From contig JAPDFW010000061.1 in assembly GCA_028826165.1 (NCBI GenBank), positions 486,775 through 550,774 of the forward strand: 64,000 nucleotides of DNA, written 5' to 3'. This DNA comes from Anaeramoeba ignava. Lineage: Eukaryota; Metamonada; Anaeramoebidae. Shown one piece after another: positions 22,433 to 34,753 of the stretch; position 1 is the stretch's first letter, and each line of letters begins with the position of its first letter. The position numbers were made by a program, and so were the translations under genes. The notes beneath the pieces were generated by a model. The model made no database searches and had not been told where the DNA came from. It saw only the letters and a list, made by a program, of their open reading frames with translations.

Positions 22433-23550
22433 TCAAAAACATTTTCTGTGAACTATTGAAGGTCCAGATTCTTCATATTCTTCTTTTGAAATCCACATAT
22501 TTTGGAAAGTAGAAAGAGAAGCTAACTTAGATCCTCCAATCCAAGTTGAATATTTTCTTTCAGGAGGTGCAATAATTTTAACTTCCATATTAGGAGGAGC
22601 TAATTGAGTAATTTCTTTTTGAAGTCTATCAGAAATTCCTGGAAACATTGTTGAACCTCCTGATAAAACAATATTTCCATAAAGATCTTTTCTTATATCA
22701 TCATCACATTTCATAATTGATTTATAAGTCATTTCATGAATTCCTAGTTCATCGAATTCAATAAAAGAAGGTTGAAATAAAAGTTCTGGACATCTAAATC
22801 TTTCATTTCCGATTGTAATAATTTCTCCATTATCTAATTCATAATCCTTTTCAATAGAAGAAGATTCAGCAGCAATATCCATTTCTTCATCAAAATTCAA
22901 AGCAACATAACAAAGTTTTTCTTTGATATTCTTAGCAATTTCTCTTTCAGCAGTTGTTACAAATGAATTTCCTCTTTCATTCAAGATTTTCATTAAGTAA
23001 TCAGTTAAATCTCTTCCTCCTAAATCCATTCTTTTTATTGCATGAGGTAAAGCATATCCATCATAAATTGGAACAACAAAAGAAACACCATCTCCAATTT
23101 CAACAACAGTTCCTGTTAATCTTCCTGAAGCATAAAGTGATAAAGTTGGTGAAATAGCAACATGCATTGCTGGAGTATTAAATGTTTCAAACATAATTTG
23201 TGTCATTTTCTCTTTGTTTTTGGATTGAATGGAACTTCAGTTAAAAAGACTGAATGTTCTTCAGGAGATACTCTTAATTCATTATAAAAAGTATGATGCC
23301 AAATTTTTTCCATATCATCCCAATTTGTTACTATTCCATATTCTATTGGATATTTCAATGTTAATTTTCCTCTTTTGGATTGAACTTCATCTCCAACATA
23401 TGAATCTTTTTGTCCTAGATATACTAATTTTCTTACTCTTCCTACTATTGTTGGGAAAACTGCTTTTGGTGCATCATCTCCTGCAAATCCTGCTTTAATC
23501 ATTCCTGAACCATTATCAATAACTAATGCTCCAATATCATCATCATCCAT
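22433..23550 (-). pseudogene. Actin 3 (4-base deletion)
   Basis: The N-terminal half ([17 protein letters not shown]... to PFNPKTKRK) and C-terminal half ([14 protein letters not shown]... to VHRKCF) are in different frames, overlapping at 23203-23206. Compared with actin 2, four bases are missing between NPKT and EKMTQ. Two residues are also lost before GQKDSYVG. The rest is well kept ([18 protein letters not shown]). A four-base loss is not a simple homopolymer error, so decay is the better reading. Confidence 0.85.
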
Positions 23551-23962
23551 TTTTATTTTTTTAATAAAAAAAAAGGAAAATTGTTATTCTTTTTTATTTT
23601 TAAATTTATATTTTTTGGAAAATAAAAAAATGAAAAAGGAAAAAAAAAAAAGGAAAAAAAAAATTAATTAAAAAGTGGAATTTTATTATTTTTTGTTTTT
23701 TGATTTAAATAATAAATAAAATAAAATAAATTAATCTAAAAAAAATAAAGTGGAATAAAAATCAAAATTCTTTTTCTTTTTTTTTATTGAATAAAAATTC
23801 AAATTGAAAAAATAAATTTTTAAATTAAAATAATTGAGAAAATAATTGATTTAAATAATTGATTTAAATAATTGATTTAATTGATTTTAAATCTTTTTTT
23901 TTTGAAAAAAAAATTAAAAGAAAGAATAAATTAAAGAAATTAAAATTTGGAATTTGATTCTT

Positions 23963-25093
23963 TCAAAAACATTTTTTTGTGAACTATTGAAACTCCTGAT
24001 TCTTCATATTCTTCTTTTGAAATCCACATATTTTGGAAAGTAGAAAGAGAAGCTAACTAGATCCTCCAATCCAAGTTGAATATTTTCTTTCAGGAGGTGC
24101 AATAATTTTAACTTCCATATTAGGAGGAGCTAATTGAGTAATTTCTTTTTGAAGTCTATCAGAAATTCCTGGAAACATTGTTGAACCTCCTGATAAAACA
24201 ATATTTTCATAAAGATCTTTTCTTATATCAACATTACATTTCATAATTGAATTATAAGTTAGCTCATGAATTCCTGATTTTTCCATTCCAATAAAAGAAG
24301 GTTGAAATAAAAGTTCTGAACATCTAAATCTTTCATTTCCAATTGTAATAATTTCTCCATTAGATAATTCATAATTCTTTTCAATAGAATTAGATTCAGC
24401 AGCAATATCCATTTCTTGATCAAAATCCAAAGCAACATAACAAAGTTTTTCTTTGATATCTCTAACAATTTCTCTTTCATAAGTTTTTACAAATGAATAT
24501 CCTCTTTCAGTCATGATTTTCATTAAGTATTCAGTTAAATCTCTTCCTGCTAAATACATTCTTTGAATTGAAGAAAAAATGCGGAAGGATTCATTAAATC
24601 CAACAACAGAAGTAACACCATCTCCAATTTCAACAACAGTTCCTATTGTTCTTCCTGAAGCATAAAGTGATAAAGTTGGTGAAATAGCAACATACATTGC
24701 TGGAGTATTAAATGTTTCAAACATAATTTCTGTCATTTTCTCTTTGTTTGATTTTGGATTTAATGGAGCTTCAGTTAATAAGACTGGATGTTCTTCAGGA
24801 GCTATTCTTAATTCATTATAAAAAGTATGATTCCAAATTTTTTCCATATCATCCCAATTTGTTACTATTCCATTTCTTATTGGATATTTCAATGTTAATA
24901 TCCCTCTTTTGGATTGTGCTTCATCTCCAACATATGAATCTTTTTGTCCCATTCCAAACATAAATCCTAAATGTCTTACTCTTCCTACTATTGATGAGAA
25001 AACTGCTATTGGTGCATCATATCCTGCAAATCCTGCTTTAATCATTCCTGAACCATTATCAATAACTAATGCTGCAATATCATCACTATCCAT
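23963..25093 (-). pseudogene. Actin 4 (one-base deletion near the C-terminus)
   Basis: The frame is open from [17 protein letters not shown] to WIGGSS, where one A is missing (GGATCTAGTTAG against GGATCTAAGTTAG in actin 3), creating a stop at 24053-24055. The homologous last 40 residues continue in another frame to about 23963, with an extra A in the final AAA run as well. Other departures: AGYDAP for AGDDAP at the phosphate loop, and LAGRDLTEY. Probably inactive, or a truncated 346-residue actin-like protein. Confidence 0.8.
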
Positions 25094-25315
25094 TTTTATT
25101 TTTTTTTAATAAAAAAAAAAAAAGGAAATTTGTTATTCTTTTTTATTTTTAAATTTATATTTTTTGGAAAATAAAAAAATGAAAAACAAAAATGAAAAAG
25201 GAAAAAAAGGAAAAAATTAATTAAAAAGTGGAATTTTATTATTTTTGTTTTTGATTTAAATAATTAATAAAATAAAATAAATTAAAAAAAATAAAGTGGA
25301 ATAAAAATCAAAATT

Positions 25316-26510
25316 CTGAAATTCATTTTTAAATAAGATTTTTACTAATTGTATGTGGTCCTGCATGATATGCTTTATCTAAATGTTGTGCATGTTGTAA
25401 TAAACTAAGAACTTCAAATCTATAATCAAAAAGACCATAAAGAGCACCAATACCTAAATAAATCAAATAAATTAAATCAAATAAATAAATTAAATCAAAT
25501 AAATCAAATAAATTAAATCAAATAATAAAATAAATACCAATATCATCCATTCCTCCAATTTGTGCTCTATCCATAGTAAGTAATCGATATTCATAATCAG
25601 ATTTTGCTCCATTTGGATGCATTTTATTGAAAGAATCTCTATGATAAGTTTCTTGAAAAAGTGTATAAGTTCCAACACAATTAGTTGCTTTTAATCTTTT
25701 GAAATCAGAAACACTTAAAGCTGGAATTTCAACATTTATTCTTCTTATTTCACCATGTGGAGGTGATTTAACAGCATATGCAGTTTTAAGAGCATCAAGA
25801 AATTCATCAAAAGGATAAATAGGATGTTCTCCAGTTAACATAAGTATTCTTTTATGTCCTTGATTTTCAAGTGCAATAACTTCATTAATAAGTTCTTGTT
25901 TTGTTAATTTTGATCTTGGAATATCAGTATTTGAACCACGATATCCACAATAAAGACATCCTCCAGTACAATAATTTGATACATATAAAGGTGCAAATAA
26001 AACAATTCGATTTCCATATATTCTTTGTTTGATAAATAATGCTGTATTGAAAAGTTCATCTAATAAATCTTTGTTTTTTGTATCCATATTTAAAAGTGTT
26101 GCTGTTTCTTCTAATGTTAATCCTTGTACAAATTCATCTTTTAAATCTTCTTTTATATTCTTTAATAATGCATGATCTTTCGCTTTTTCAAGTATTTCTT
26201 TTATTGCATATTTATCTTTTGCTTTTTTTTTCGTTTTTTCAAGTGCTTCAAATATTTTATCTTCTTGAATAATATCTCTAACATCAGGAAGTTTATAATT
26301 TGTATCTCTTTCAGGAGACCAAGAAGTTCCTTTCATTTTCAATTTTTGATTTTGATTTTAATTTTAATTTTAATTTTAATTTTAATTTTAATTTTGATTT
26401 TGATTTTAATTTTGATTTTAATTTTAATTTTAATTTTGATTTTAATTTTGATTTTAATTTTAATTTTGATTTTGATTTTGATTTTGATTTTGATTTTGAT
26501 TTTTTAAAAT
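25316..26510 (-). pseudogene. hydG: Truncated duplicate of hydG (exons 2 and 3 only)
   Basis: Exon 2 (26329-25538) and exon 3 (25453-25346) match the complete hydG at 15158-18411 with only a handful of mostly synonymous changes. The presequence exon and the last exon with the C-terminal CX2CX22C cluster are missing. On the left the copy ends in a 20-base stub of the 12-bp intron satellite that abuts the upstream block of actin 4. On the right, a short hexamer tract from intron 1 abuts the RCC1-BTB gene. Without targeting peptide or second iron-sulfur site it should not make active HydG. Either a recent partial duplication or a misassembly of a second haplotype. Confidence 0.85.
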
Positions 26511-26545
26511 TTCATTTTTTTTCTTCTTTTGAAATTTTTTTTTTA

Positions 26546-28830
26546 ATGAATGAAATATTTTTAATCAATCAAAGGGATATTAATAAAAAAACAACAATCC
26601 AACTAAATATTGAAGGGGAAATAAAAGAAATATCATCCGGTACAATAGGGACATTAATATTAACAACAACGGGAAAAGTATATGAATATCACGAAAAAAA
26701 AGTCAAACTCAAATTTGATGAAGCAAAAAAAGCAAGAGTTGCATTTTCGCATTTTTTAATACTAAAAGAAGACGGAAATGTTTATGGATATGGAAGAAAT
26801 CGGTCGGCTTATTTGCCCCCGAAAAATGGGGACACAAAGGAGTTTACCGAGCCAATTAAATTGCCATTTTTTGAGGAAAATGGAATTGAAATTATTGATA
26901 TTTGTGTTGGATGCTGTCAATGTTATTATCTTTCCAAAAACTACACTTTATATGCAAGTGGGCATAATTCAAGAAGTGAACTTGGTTTGGAAGAAAGAAA
27001 AAGCGAGGTTTATCCGCCTCAAGTTGTTGCTTTAAATGTTAAAAGACTTTTTAGTGATGATTATTCTTTTTTCTTTTTTTATGAAGATTTTAATCAGAAT
27101 TTTTTTGCTTCTGGTGAAAATGGAACAGGTCAATTGGGTATTGGTTCTCCTGATTCTCCTAAAATACCTCAGATTGTCCCTGATTTATGCAATAAAAAAG
27201 TGATTACTATTTCTTGTGGTTATCAACATTCAATTGCTATTATTGAAGAAGAAAATGGGAATCAAGATGTAAACAATTGATATAAAATTGATATAAAATT
27301 GATATAAAATTGATATAAAATTGATATAAAATTGATATAAAATTGATATAAAATTAATATAAAATAGATTTAAAATTGATTTAAAATTGATTTAAAATTG
27401 ATTTAAAATTGATTTAAAATTAATATAAAATTAATATAAAATTGATTTAAAATTGATTTAAAATTGATTTAAAATTGATTTAAAATTGATTTAAAATTGA
27501 TTTAAAATTGATTTAAAATTGATATAAAATTGATTTAAAATTGATTTAAAATTGATTTAAAATTGATATAAAATTGATTTAAAATTAATATAAAATTAAT
27601 ATAAAATTGATTTAAAATTGATATAAAATTGATTTAAAATTGATATAAAATTGATATAAAATTGATATAAAATTGATTTAAAATTGATATAAAATTGATA
27701 TAAAATTGATATAAAATTGATATAAAATTGATATAAAATTGATTTAAAATTAATTTAAAATTAATATAAAATTAATATAAAATTGATTTAAAATTGATTT
27801 AAAATTAATTTAAAATTGATATAAAATTGATTTAAAATTAATATAAAATTAATGATTTCTCTTTTTATTTTAGAAACCTTTCCATCAAATATGGATAGCA
27901 GGTGGGCCATTTAAAACAGATTACAAATTCCGGAAAATTGAAAGATTTGAAGAAAGAAGAGTGATTTCAGTTACATCACATTGTTGGGATGGTTGCCTAT
28001 TAACAGACAGAGGAGAAATCTATGATTACAATAAAAACAGGGATTTTGAAAATGAAATCAAACCAGAATATCTCAATCCAATTTCTTACATAAATAACTA
28101 TCGGATTGAATTTGGAATCTCATCATTGATTTATCAAGCTGCAGAAGATTTCATCTTAATAGAAGATCTTCAGAAATTACTTGAAAATCAAGAAATGACA
28201 GATTTTCAAATTCAAGGAATTGATGGATCAATCCATAAAGCACATCAACTTATTGTTCAAACAAGATTTTGTCGATCCAAAAAAACTTCGATTGAAAAAA
28301 TCACACAGTGTTTATCTCAAAAAACAAAAAAGGAGATCCAGTCTTTTTTACAGTTTGTTTATACTGGAAAAACTTTATATTTCAAGGAAATTTCAGAAAT
28401 TGGAAAAGAATTGGGAATTGAAAATATTAATGAAAAATTTGGAGGATCAAGGAAAGTTAGAAAATCAATTATAAAACTATTTAGTGATGAGGAAACAAAA
28501 GATTTTGCAATAGTTGTTAAAGACAAAGAAATTCGTGTTCACAAAATCATTTTACTTGCAAGAAGTGATTTATTTCGAGGAATGTTTTTGAGTGTTGTTG
28601 ATGATTTCTCAAATAAAGTTAGTGATTATAGTCAAAGAAGTTTCAAACAAATTTATTCTATTATTCGCATCCTTTATTTTGATCAAATTGATTCTCAAAC
28701 AGATTCAAAAACTATTAATGATTTTCAAGATGTGATTGATTATTATCAATTAAATCCAAGAATGAGAGAATTAATTAAGAATCGAAATGAAAAAATGAAT
28801 AGAAGAAAATTTAAACAAAAAGAAAAATAA
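26546..28830 (+). CDS. RCC1-repeat and BTB-domain protein
   Basis: Exons 26546-27268 and 27874-28830 join phase 0 (NQD to KPFHQIWIAGG) into 559 residues. Exon 1 and the start of exon 2 carry RCC1-like blades (GNVYGYGRN, LYASGHNSRSELGL, FFASGENGTGQLGIG, SCGYQHSIAI). Two BTB-like segments follow at about residues 360-430 (MTDFQIQGIDGSIHKAHQ) and 460-540 (KDFAIVVKDKEIRVHKIIL). Known: RCC1-BTB proteins act as scaffolds or Cullin-3 adaptors. No signal peptide or membrane segment is seen. The start at 26546 is the first ATG after the repeat tract; an upstream in-frame ATG at 26300 lies in hydG-copy and repeat DNA and is discounted. Confidence 0.88.
27275..27860. repeat. 11-bp satellite in RCC1-BTB intron
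   Basis: About 50 tandem units of TTGATATAAAA and TTGATTTAAAA type between the donor at 27269 and the acceptor at 27873. It fills almost the whole intron. Confidence 0.95.
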
Positions 28831-28869
28831 AATCCATTATTAATTTATAAATCTATTTCTGATTTAAAT

Positions 28870-30810
28870 TTAAAATTTTAATTATAAGATCTATTTATAT
28901 TTTTCAAATTAAATATAATTATAAGATCTATTTATATTTTTAAATTAATTATTTTGGATTTAAATTAAAATATAATTATAAGATTTATTTATATTTTCAA
29001 ATTAAATATTGTTTTGGATTTAAATTAAAATTTAATTATAAGATTTATTTATATTTTCAAATTGAAATATTATTTTGGATTTGAATTGAAATATAATTAT
29101 AAGATTTATTTATATTTTTAAATTAAATATTAATTTGGATTTAAATTGAAATATAATTATAAGATCTATTTATATTTTCAAATTAAATATTGTTTTGGAT
29201 TTAAATTAAAATTTAATTATAAGATCTATTTATATTTTTAAATTAAATATTATTTTTGGATTTAAATTGAAATATAATTATAAGATTTATTTATATTTTT
29301 AAATTAAATATTAATTTTGGATTTAAATTGAAATATAATTATAAGATCTATTTATATTTTTAAATTAAATATTAATTTGGATTTAAATTAAAATTTAATT
29401 ATAAGATCTATTTATATTTTCAAATTAAAATATTATTTTGAATTTAAATTAAAATATAATTATAAGATCTATTTATATTTTTAAATTAAATATTATTTTG
29501 GATTTGAATTGAAATTTAATTATAAAGATCTATTTATATTTTTAAATTGAAATATTATTTTGAATTTAAATTGAAATATAATTATAAGATCTATTTATAT
29601 TTTTAAATTAATTATTTTGGATTTAAATTGAAATTTAATTATAAGATTTATTTATATTTTTAAATTGAAATATTTTGGATTTGAATTAAAAATATAATTA
29701 TAAGATCTATTTATATTTTTAAATTAATTATTATTTTGGATTTAAATTGAAATATTATAAGATTTATTTATATTTTTAAATTGAAATATTAATTTGGATT
29801 TAAATTGAAATATAATTATAAGATCTATTTATATTTTTAAATTGAAATATTATTTTGGATTTAAATTGAAATATAATTATAAGATCTATTTATATTTTTA
29901 AATTAAATATTAATTTGGATTTAAATTGAAATATAATTATAAGATCTATTTATATTTTTAAATTAAATATTAATTTGGATTTAAATTGAAATATTATAAG
30001 ATCTATTTATATTTTTAAATTAAATATTAATTTGGATTTAAATTAAAATATAATTATAAGATCTATTTATATTTTCAAATTAAATATTATTTTGGATTTA
30101 AATTGAAATATAATTATAAAATTTATTTATATTTTTAAATTAATTATTTTGGATTTAAATTGAAATATAATTATAAAATTTATTTATATTTTTAAATTAA
30201 ATATTATTTTGGATTTAAATTGAAATATTATAAGATTTATTTATATTTTTAAATTAAATATTGTTTTGGATTTAAATTAAAATTTTAATTATAAGATCTA
30301 TTTATATTTTTAAATTGAAATATTATTTTGGATTTAAATTAAAATTTTAATTATAAGATCTATTTATATTTTTAAATTGAAATATTATTTTTGGATTTAA
30401 ATTAAAATATAATTATAAGATCTATTTATATTTTTAAATTAAATATTTTTGGATTTGAATTAAAATTTAATTATAAGATTTATTTATATTTTTAAATTAA
30501 ATATTGTTTTGGATTTAAATTGAAATATAATTATAAGATCTATTTATATTTTTAAATTGAATATTGTTTTGGATTTAAATTAAAATATAATTATAAGATC
30601 TATTTATATTTTTAAATTAAATATTATTTTGGATTTAAATTAAAATATAATTATAAGATCTATTTATATTTTTGAATTGAATTATTGATTTGGATTTGAA
30701 TTAAAATATAATTATAAGATCTATTTATATTTTTAAATTAAATATTATTTTGGATTTGAATTGAAATATAATTATAAGATCTATTTATATTTTTAAATTA
30801 AAATATTAAA
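28870..30810. repeat. 60-bp satellite array
   Basis: About 32 head-to-tail copies of a roughly 55-62 bp unit. Each starts with ATAATTATAAGATCTATTTA (or AGATTTATTTA), then TATTTTTAAATTAAATATT, then TTTGGATTTAAATTGAAAT. It lies in the intergenic space after the RCC1-BTB gene, not in an intron. Indels of 1-5 bases and AGATCT/AGATTT swaps vary the unit. Confidence 0.95.
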
Positions 30811-31812
30811 TGAGTAAGATCAATTTTTATTGTTAATTTAGATGAGTAAGATCTTTTTATTATTGTTTTTTTTTTTTTGTGAATTGAATTTTTTTAATAG
30901 AAAATTTAAATCTATTTTGAGGATTTTTTTGAAAAGAAATTTAATTTGAAAAATTTGGGTTTTTGTTAAAAAGAAAAAGAAAAAGAAAAATCCAAAAAAA
31001 AGAAAAAGAAAAAATTTTTTTTTAAAATAGATTATTTAATCAAAATTAAAATAAAAAAAAAAATAAATAAAAAAGATCAAATTTTTTTTTAATTAAAAAT
31101 AAAAATAAAAAAATTTAAATAAAAAAAAAAATTGCAAACAAGACAAATTTAAATAAATATAAATAAAGAGTTTTTTTAATTAAATTTTTTTAATTAAATT
31201 TTTTTAATTAAAATAAATAAAAGATCAAAAAAAAAAAAAAATAAATAAAAAAAAAAATTAAAAAAAAAAAAATTTAAATAAAAATAAATTATGTTGTGTC
31301 AGCAATTCTAACGACAAATATAACGTATCAAAAAGAATCGTTAAAAATTTTTAAATTATATTTTAAATAAAAATTAAATTAAATTAAATTAAAAAATGGT
31401 AAATAAAAATTAATTAAAAAATAAAAAATTAAAAAAATAAATTAAAAAAAAATTTTTTTTGATCGAAAAGATTTTAAAGGAAATTAAAAAATACATTTTC
31501 TGTTTCATTTTAATTTCTACACAAAATTTTTAAAGTAATTATTTAATTAATTCTTTTTTTTTTAAATTATTTTCTTTATTAAAAAAAAAGAATAAAAAAA
31601 AAAAGACTAAATTTATAAATAAACACAAAAAACAACAAGAATTATAAACACAAAGACATAAATAAACAATAAAATTAAAATCAAAAACAAAAAAAACACA
31701 CAAAAAAACAAAAAAACAATTTCAATTTCTAATTAATTAAAAAAAAAACAAACAAAAATTTTTTTTTTTATTTTTATTTTTTTATTTAGTTTTTTTTTTT
31801 TAACAAACAAAA
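30811..31812. other. AT-rich intergenic region
   Basis: A/T homopolymer-rich DNA upstream of the HMG-box gene. The only island of higher complexity is 31290-31345, with TAACGA at 31309-31314 and TCGTTA at 31338-31343 as a short inverted repeat. No reading frame of note. Confidence 0.6.
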
Positions 31813-33241
31813 ATGGGTTCAAAAAAAAAGAATACAAAAGATAAAAAAGAAAGTGCTCCAAAAAAACCAAGAAATGCTTATTTTCTTTTTGCAGCTGATA
31901 TTCGAGAAGAAATAACTCAAGCAAATCCAGGAATTAAAGTTGGTGAAATTTCTAAAATTACAGGTCAAAGATGGAAAGGAGTTGATGAAGAAACAAAGAA
32001 AGTAATTGTTATTTTTTGAAAGGAAAGAAAAAATTTTTCCTTTTAGAATTTTGATGAAAAAAAAAATTTATTTTGATCAATTCAGATAAAAATAAAAAAA
32101 TCATTTGATTATTTAATTTGATTATTTAACGGAAACTTGATTAAAATTTAAATTGATTAAGATTTAATTTGATTATTTAATTTGATTAAGATTTAATTTG
32201 ATTAAAATTTAAATTGATTAAGATTTAATTTGATTATTTAATTTGATTAAGATTTAATTTGATTAAAATTTAATTTGATTAAAATTTAAATTGATTAAGA
32301 TTTAATTTGATTAAGATTTAATTTGATTAAGATTTAATTTGATTAAGATTTAATTTGATTAAAATTTAATTTGATTAAAATTTAATTTGATTAAAATTAA
32401 AATTAAAATTAAAATTAAAATTAAAATTGATTAAAATTTAATTTGATTAAAATTTAATTTGATTAAAATTTAATTTGATTAAGATTTAATTTGATTAAGA
32501 TTTAATTTGATTAAGATTTAATTTGATTAAAATTTAATTTGATTAAAATTTAATTTGATTAAAATTAAAATTAAAATTAAAATTAAAATTAAAATTAAAA
32601 TTTAAATTAAAATTAAAATTAAAATTAAAATTTAATTAAATCTAGAAATACCAAAAACAAGCTGAAGAAGAAAAAGGTAAATATGAAAAATTAATGGAAG
32701 AATATCGAAAAGCACATCCAGAACCATCAGAAAGTTCTGATAGTGACAGTAACAAAAAGAAAAGAAAAGGAAAAAGAAAAGGAAAGAAAAAGGGAAAGAA
32801 AAAGAAATCAAAAAAAGATCCTAATGCACCAAAAGGACCTCAAAATGCTTATATGCTTTATGCTGCTGATGTTCGTCCTAAATTAATTCAAGATAACAAA
32901 GGAATGAGAGTTGGAGAAATTTCCAAAATAATCGGAAAACAATGGAAAGAACTTGATGAAGATGTTAAAAGAGTAAATTTAATTTTGATTTTATTTCCTT
33001 TCAAATTTTGGGAAATTTTTTTGATTATTTTTCTTCCTTTCAAATTTTTATTTAATTTTTAATTTTTTAATTTTTAAATTTTAAATAGAAATATCAAGAT
33101 CAAGCCAAAAAAGATCGAGAAGAATACAACAAAAAAATGGAAGAATATAAGAAGAATAAAAAGGAAACTTCTGAAAGTTCTGATACATCTGATTCATCTG
33201 ATACATCTTCAGATTCCGACAGTTCAACTTCAACTGATTAG
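31813..33241 (+). CDS. Protein with two HMG boxes
   Basis: Exons 31813-32001, 32646-32972 and 33089-33241 join phase 0 to 222 residues. Box 1 (KKPRNAYFLFAADIREEI, QRWKGVDEETKKKYQKQA) spans the first intron; box 2 (DPNAPKGPQNAYMLYAADV, KQWKELDEDVKRKYQDQA) spans the second, with both introns at the same place in the box. A basic linker (GKRKGKKKGKKKK) joins the boxes and an acidic, Ser-rich tail ends the protein. Known: HMGB-type proteins bend DNA and bind chromatin without strong sequence preference. Inferred: abundant nuclear architectural protein. Identical intron positions in the two boxes suggest internal duplication of an intron-bearing box. Confidence 0.93.
32100..32640. repeat. TTTAATTTGATTAA satellite in HMG-box intron 1
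   Basis: About 30 units of 16 bp, TTTGATTAAGATTTAA and variants, plus two runs of AAAATT hexamers. It occupies most of the first intron. Confidence 0.92.
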
Positions 33242-33483
33242 AAAATTCATTTCTTTCGTTGTAAATTCATTAGCTTTCGAAGCTAGATTGAGTTTTCAAA
33301 AATTGATTTTCTTTTCTTTTTACTTTTTACTTTTTTGACTTTTTTACTTTTTTGATTTTTTTACTTTTTTGATTTTTCAAATCAAATCTTTTTTTTTTTG
33401 ATGAAAGGTGATTAAAAAACAAATCACAACAAAATTTCCTTTCTTTTTTTATTTGGGAATTGAAATTAAAAAATTAAATTAAA

Positions 33484-34521
33484 TTATTTTTGATCTTTAT
33501 GTTGTTTCCATTTATCAATATTTGATAGAATTTCATTCCATTCTTTAATTTCTTTGATTTTTGTTTTATCTTTTGAAATATCAATCAAATTTTTAACTTT
33601 TGCTCCTTTTGTATTACAAGATTTAAATTGCTTTTCAGGAATACAAATATTATTCATTTCACATCCTGAAAAATCACATTTATCAAATTTACAATCAATA
33701 AAACTTGAATTATCAAAATTTGATTTGGAAAAATTTGATTTGATAAGTTTGCAAAATTTGAAAACACTTCCTTTAAAATTATGATTTTGAAAAGAAACAT
33801 TATTAGGAAAATTAACATTAACAAATTCAACATTTTGAAATGAACATTTTTCAAATTTTGGTCTCATCATTGAAGGTGCAGTAAAAATAACTTGTTCAAA
33901 TCTTGAACCATCAAATTTACAATTTTCAAAATTAGTATCAAAATAAGTTGAAGGTCCAAATAAACAATCAATAAATTCAAAATTCTTGAAACGAATTGTA
34001 CTGAAACTAAATCCAGTTAAATCTTGTCTTTCAATTCTTTTGGTATCTAAAATTGGATAAAGAGCAGTATTACTTCCATAATGTTGAATAGGAGTATTTG
34101 ATTCACTATGTTGAATACATTTTCTGAATTCTTTTGGAGTAAATGTTTGTCTTTTAAAAACTTCAAATTTTTCATTTAATAATTGTGTTAATGAATGAAT
34201 TGAATAATATTTTGATTCTTTTATTAAAATCTCTAATCCTTTTTTGTTTTCAAGTTTTGTTGGAATTGTAATTTCTGAAGTTCTTAAATAATCTAAAATG
34301 ATTTCAAAATATTTTGGATTTCTATCAAAAAATATTATTCCATCATTTATTATTGGAAATTGTTTCTGATTTGTAATAATTTCTTCAAATTTTGAATTTT
34401 TCCATTTTAATAAAGTTGTTGTTAATGTTTCAAATATTTTCCCTCCTACATTAATTTTGATTGGTTTTATGTTTAAATTTGTATTTTCTTGTTCAATATT
34501 TTTAGGTTTTTCATCTTCCAT
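33484..34521 (-). CDS. BTB(T1)-pentapeptide repeat protein 4
   Basis: 345 residues, no intron; first of a second, minus-strand tandem array. T1-BTB (INVGGKIFET, DRNPKYFEIILDYLR), linker with QHSESNTPIQHYGSN, pentapeptide-like helix (NFEFIDCLFG, SNFSKSNFDNSSFIDC) and the common end KQHKDQK. Family and inferred role are as for the gene at 11436. Confidence 0.9.
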   Translation of the reverse strand: MEDEKPKNIEQENTNLNIKPIKINVGGKIFETLTTTLLKWKNSKFEEIITNQKQFPIINDGIIFFDRNPKYFEIILDYLRTSEITIPTKLENKKGLEILIKESKYYSIHSLTQLLNEKFEVFKRQTFTPKEFRKCIQHSESNTPIQHYGSNTALYPILDTKRIERQDLTGFSFSTIRFKNFEFIDCLFGPSTYFDTNFENCKFDGSRFEQVIFTAPSMMRPKFEKCSFQNVEFVNVNFPNNVSFQNHNFKGSVFKFCKLIKSNFSKSNFDNSSFIDCKFDKCDFSGCEMNNICIPEKQFKSCNTKGAKVKNLIDISKDKTKIKEIKEWNEILSNIDKWKQHKDQK

Positions 34522-34753
34522 TTCTTTTTTTTTTAAATTAAAATTTTTATTCTTAATTTGAATAAGTAAATATTTTATTTATTAAAAAATTACTTTTTTG
34601 CTTTTTTTTCTCTTTTTTTATTATTAAATTTGAAAATTTGAAATTAAAAAAATGAAATTAAGAAAATAAAAATAAAATTAATTTGAGAATTAGGATTAAA
34701 TTTTTTTTTGAAAATTGAAAAAATAAAGAATTTGGAAATTAAATTAAATTAAA

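Noticed and set aside
28870-30810. CRISPR-like array
   Set aside because: Units are contiguous and vary throughout; there are no unique spacers between constant repeats and the context is eukaryotic.
31290-31345. Short inverted repeat as a tRNA or snRNA gene
   Set aside because: The stem is only six base pairs, with no tRNA boxes or snRNA signature. No tRNA or rRNA was recognised anywhere in the window.
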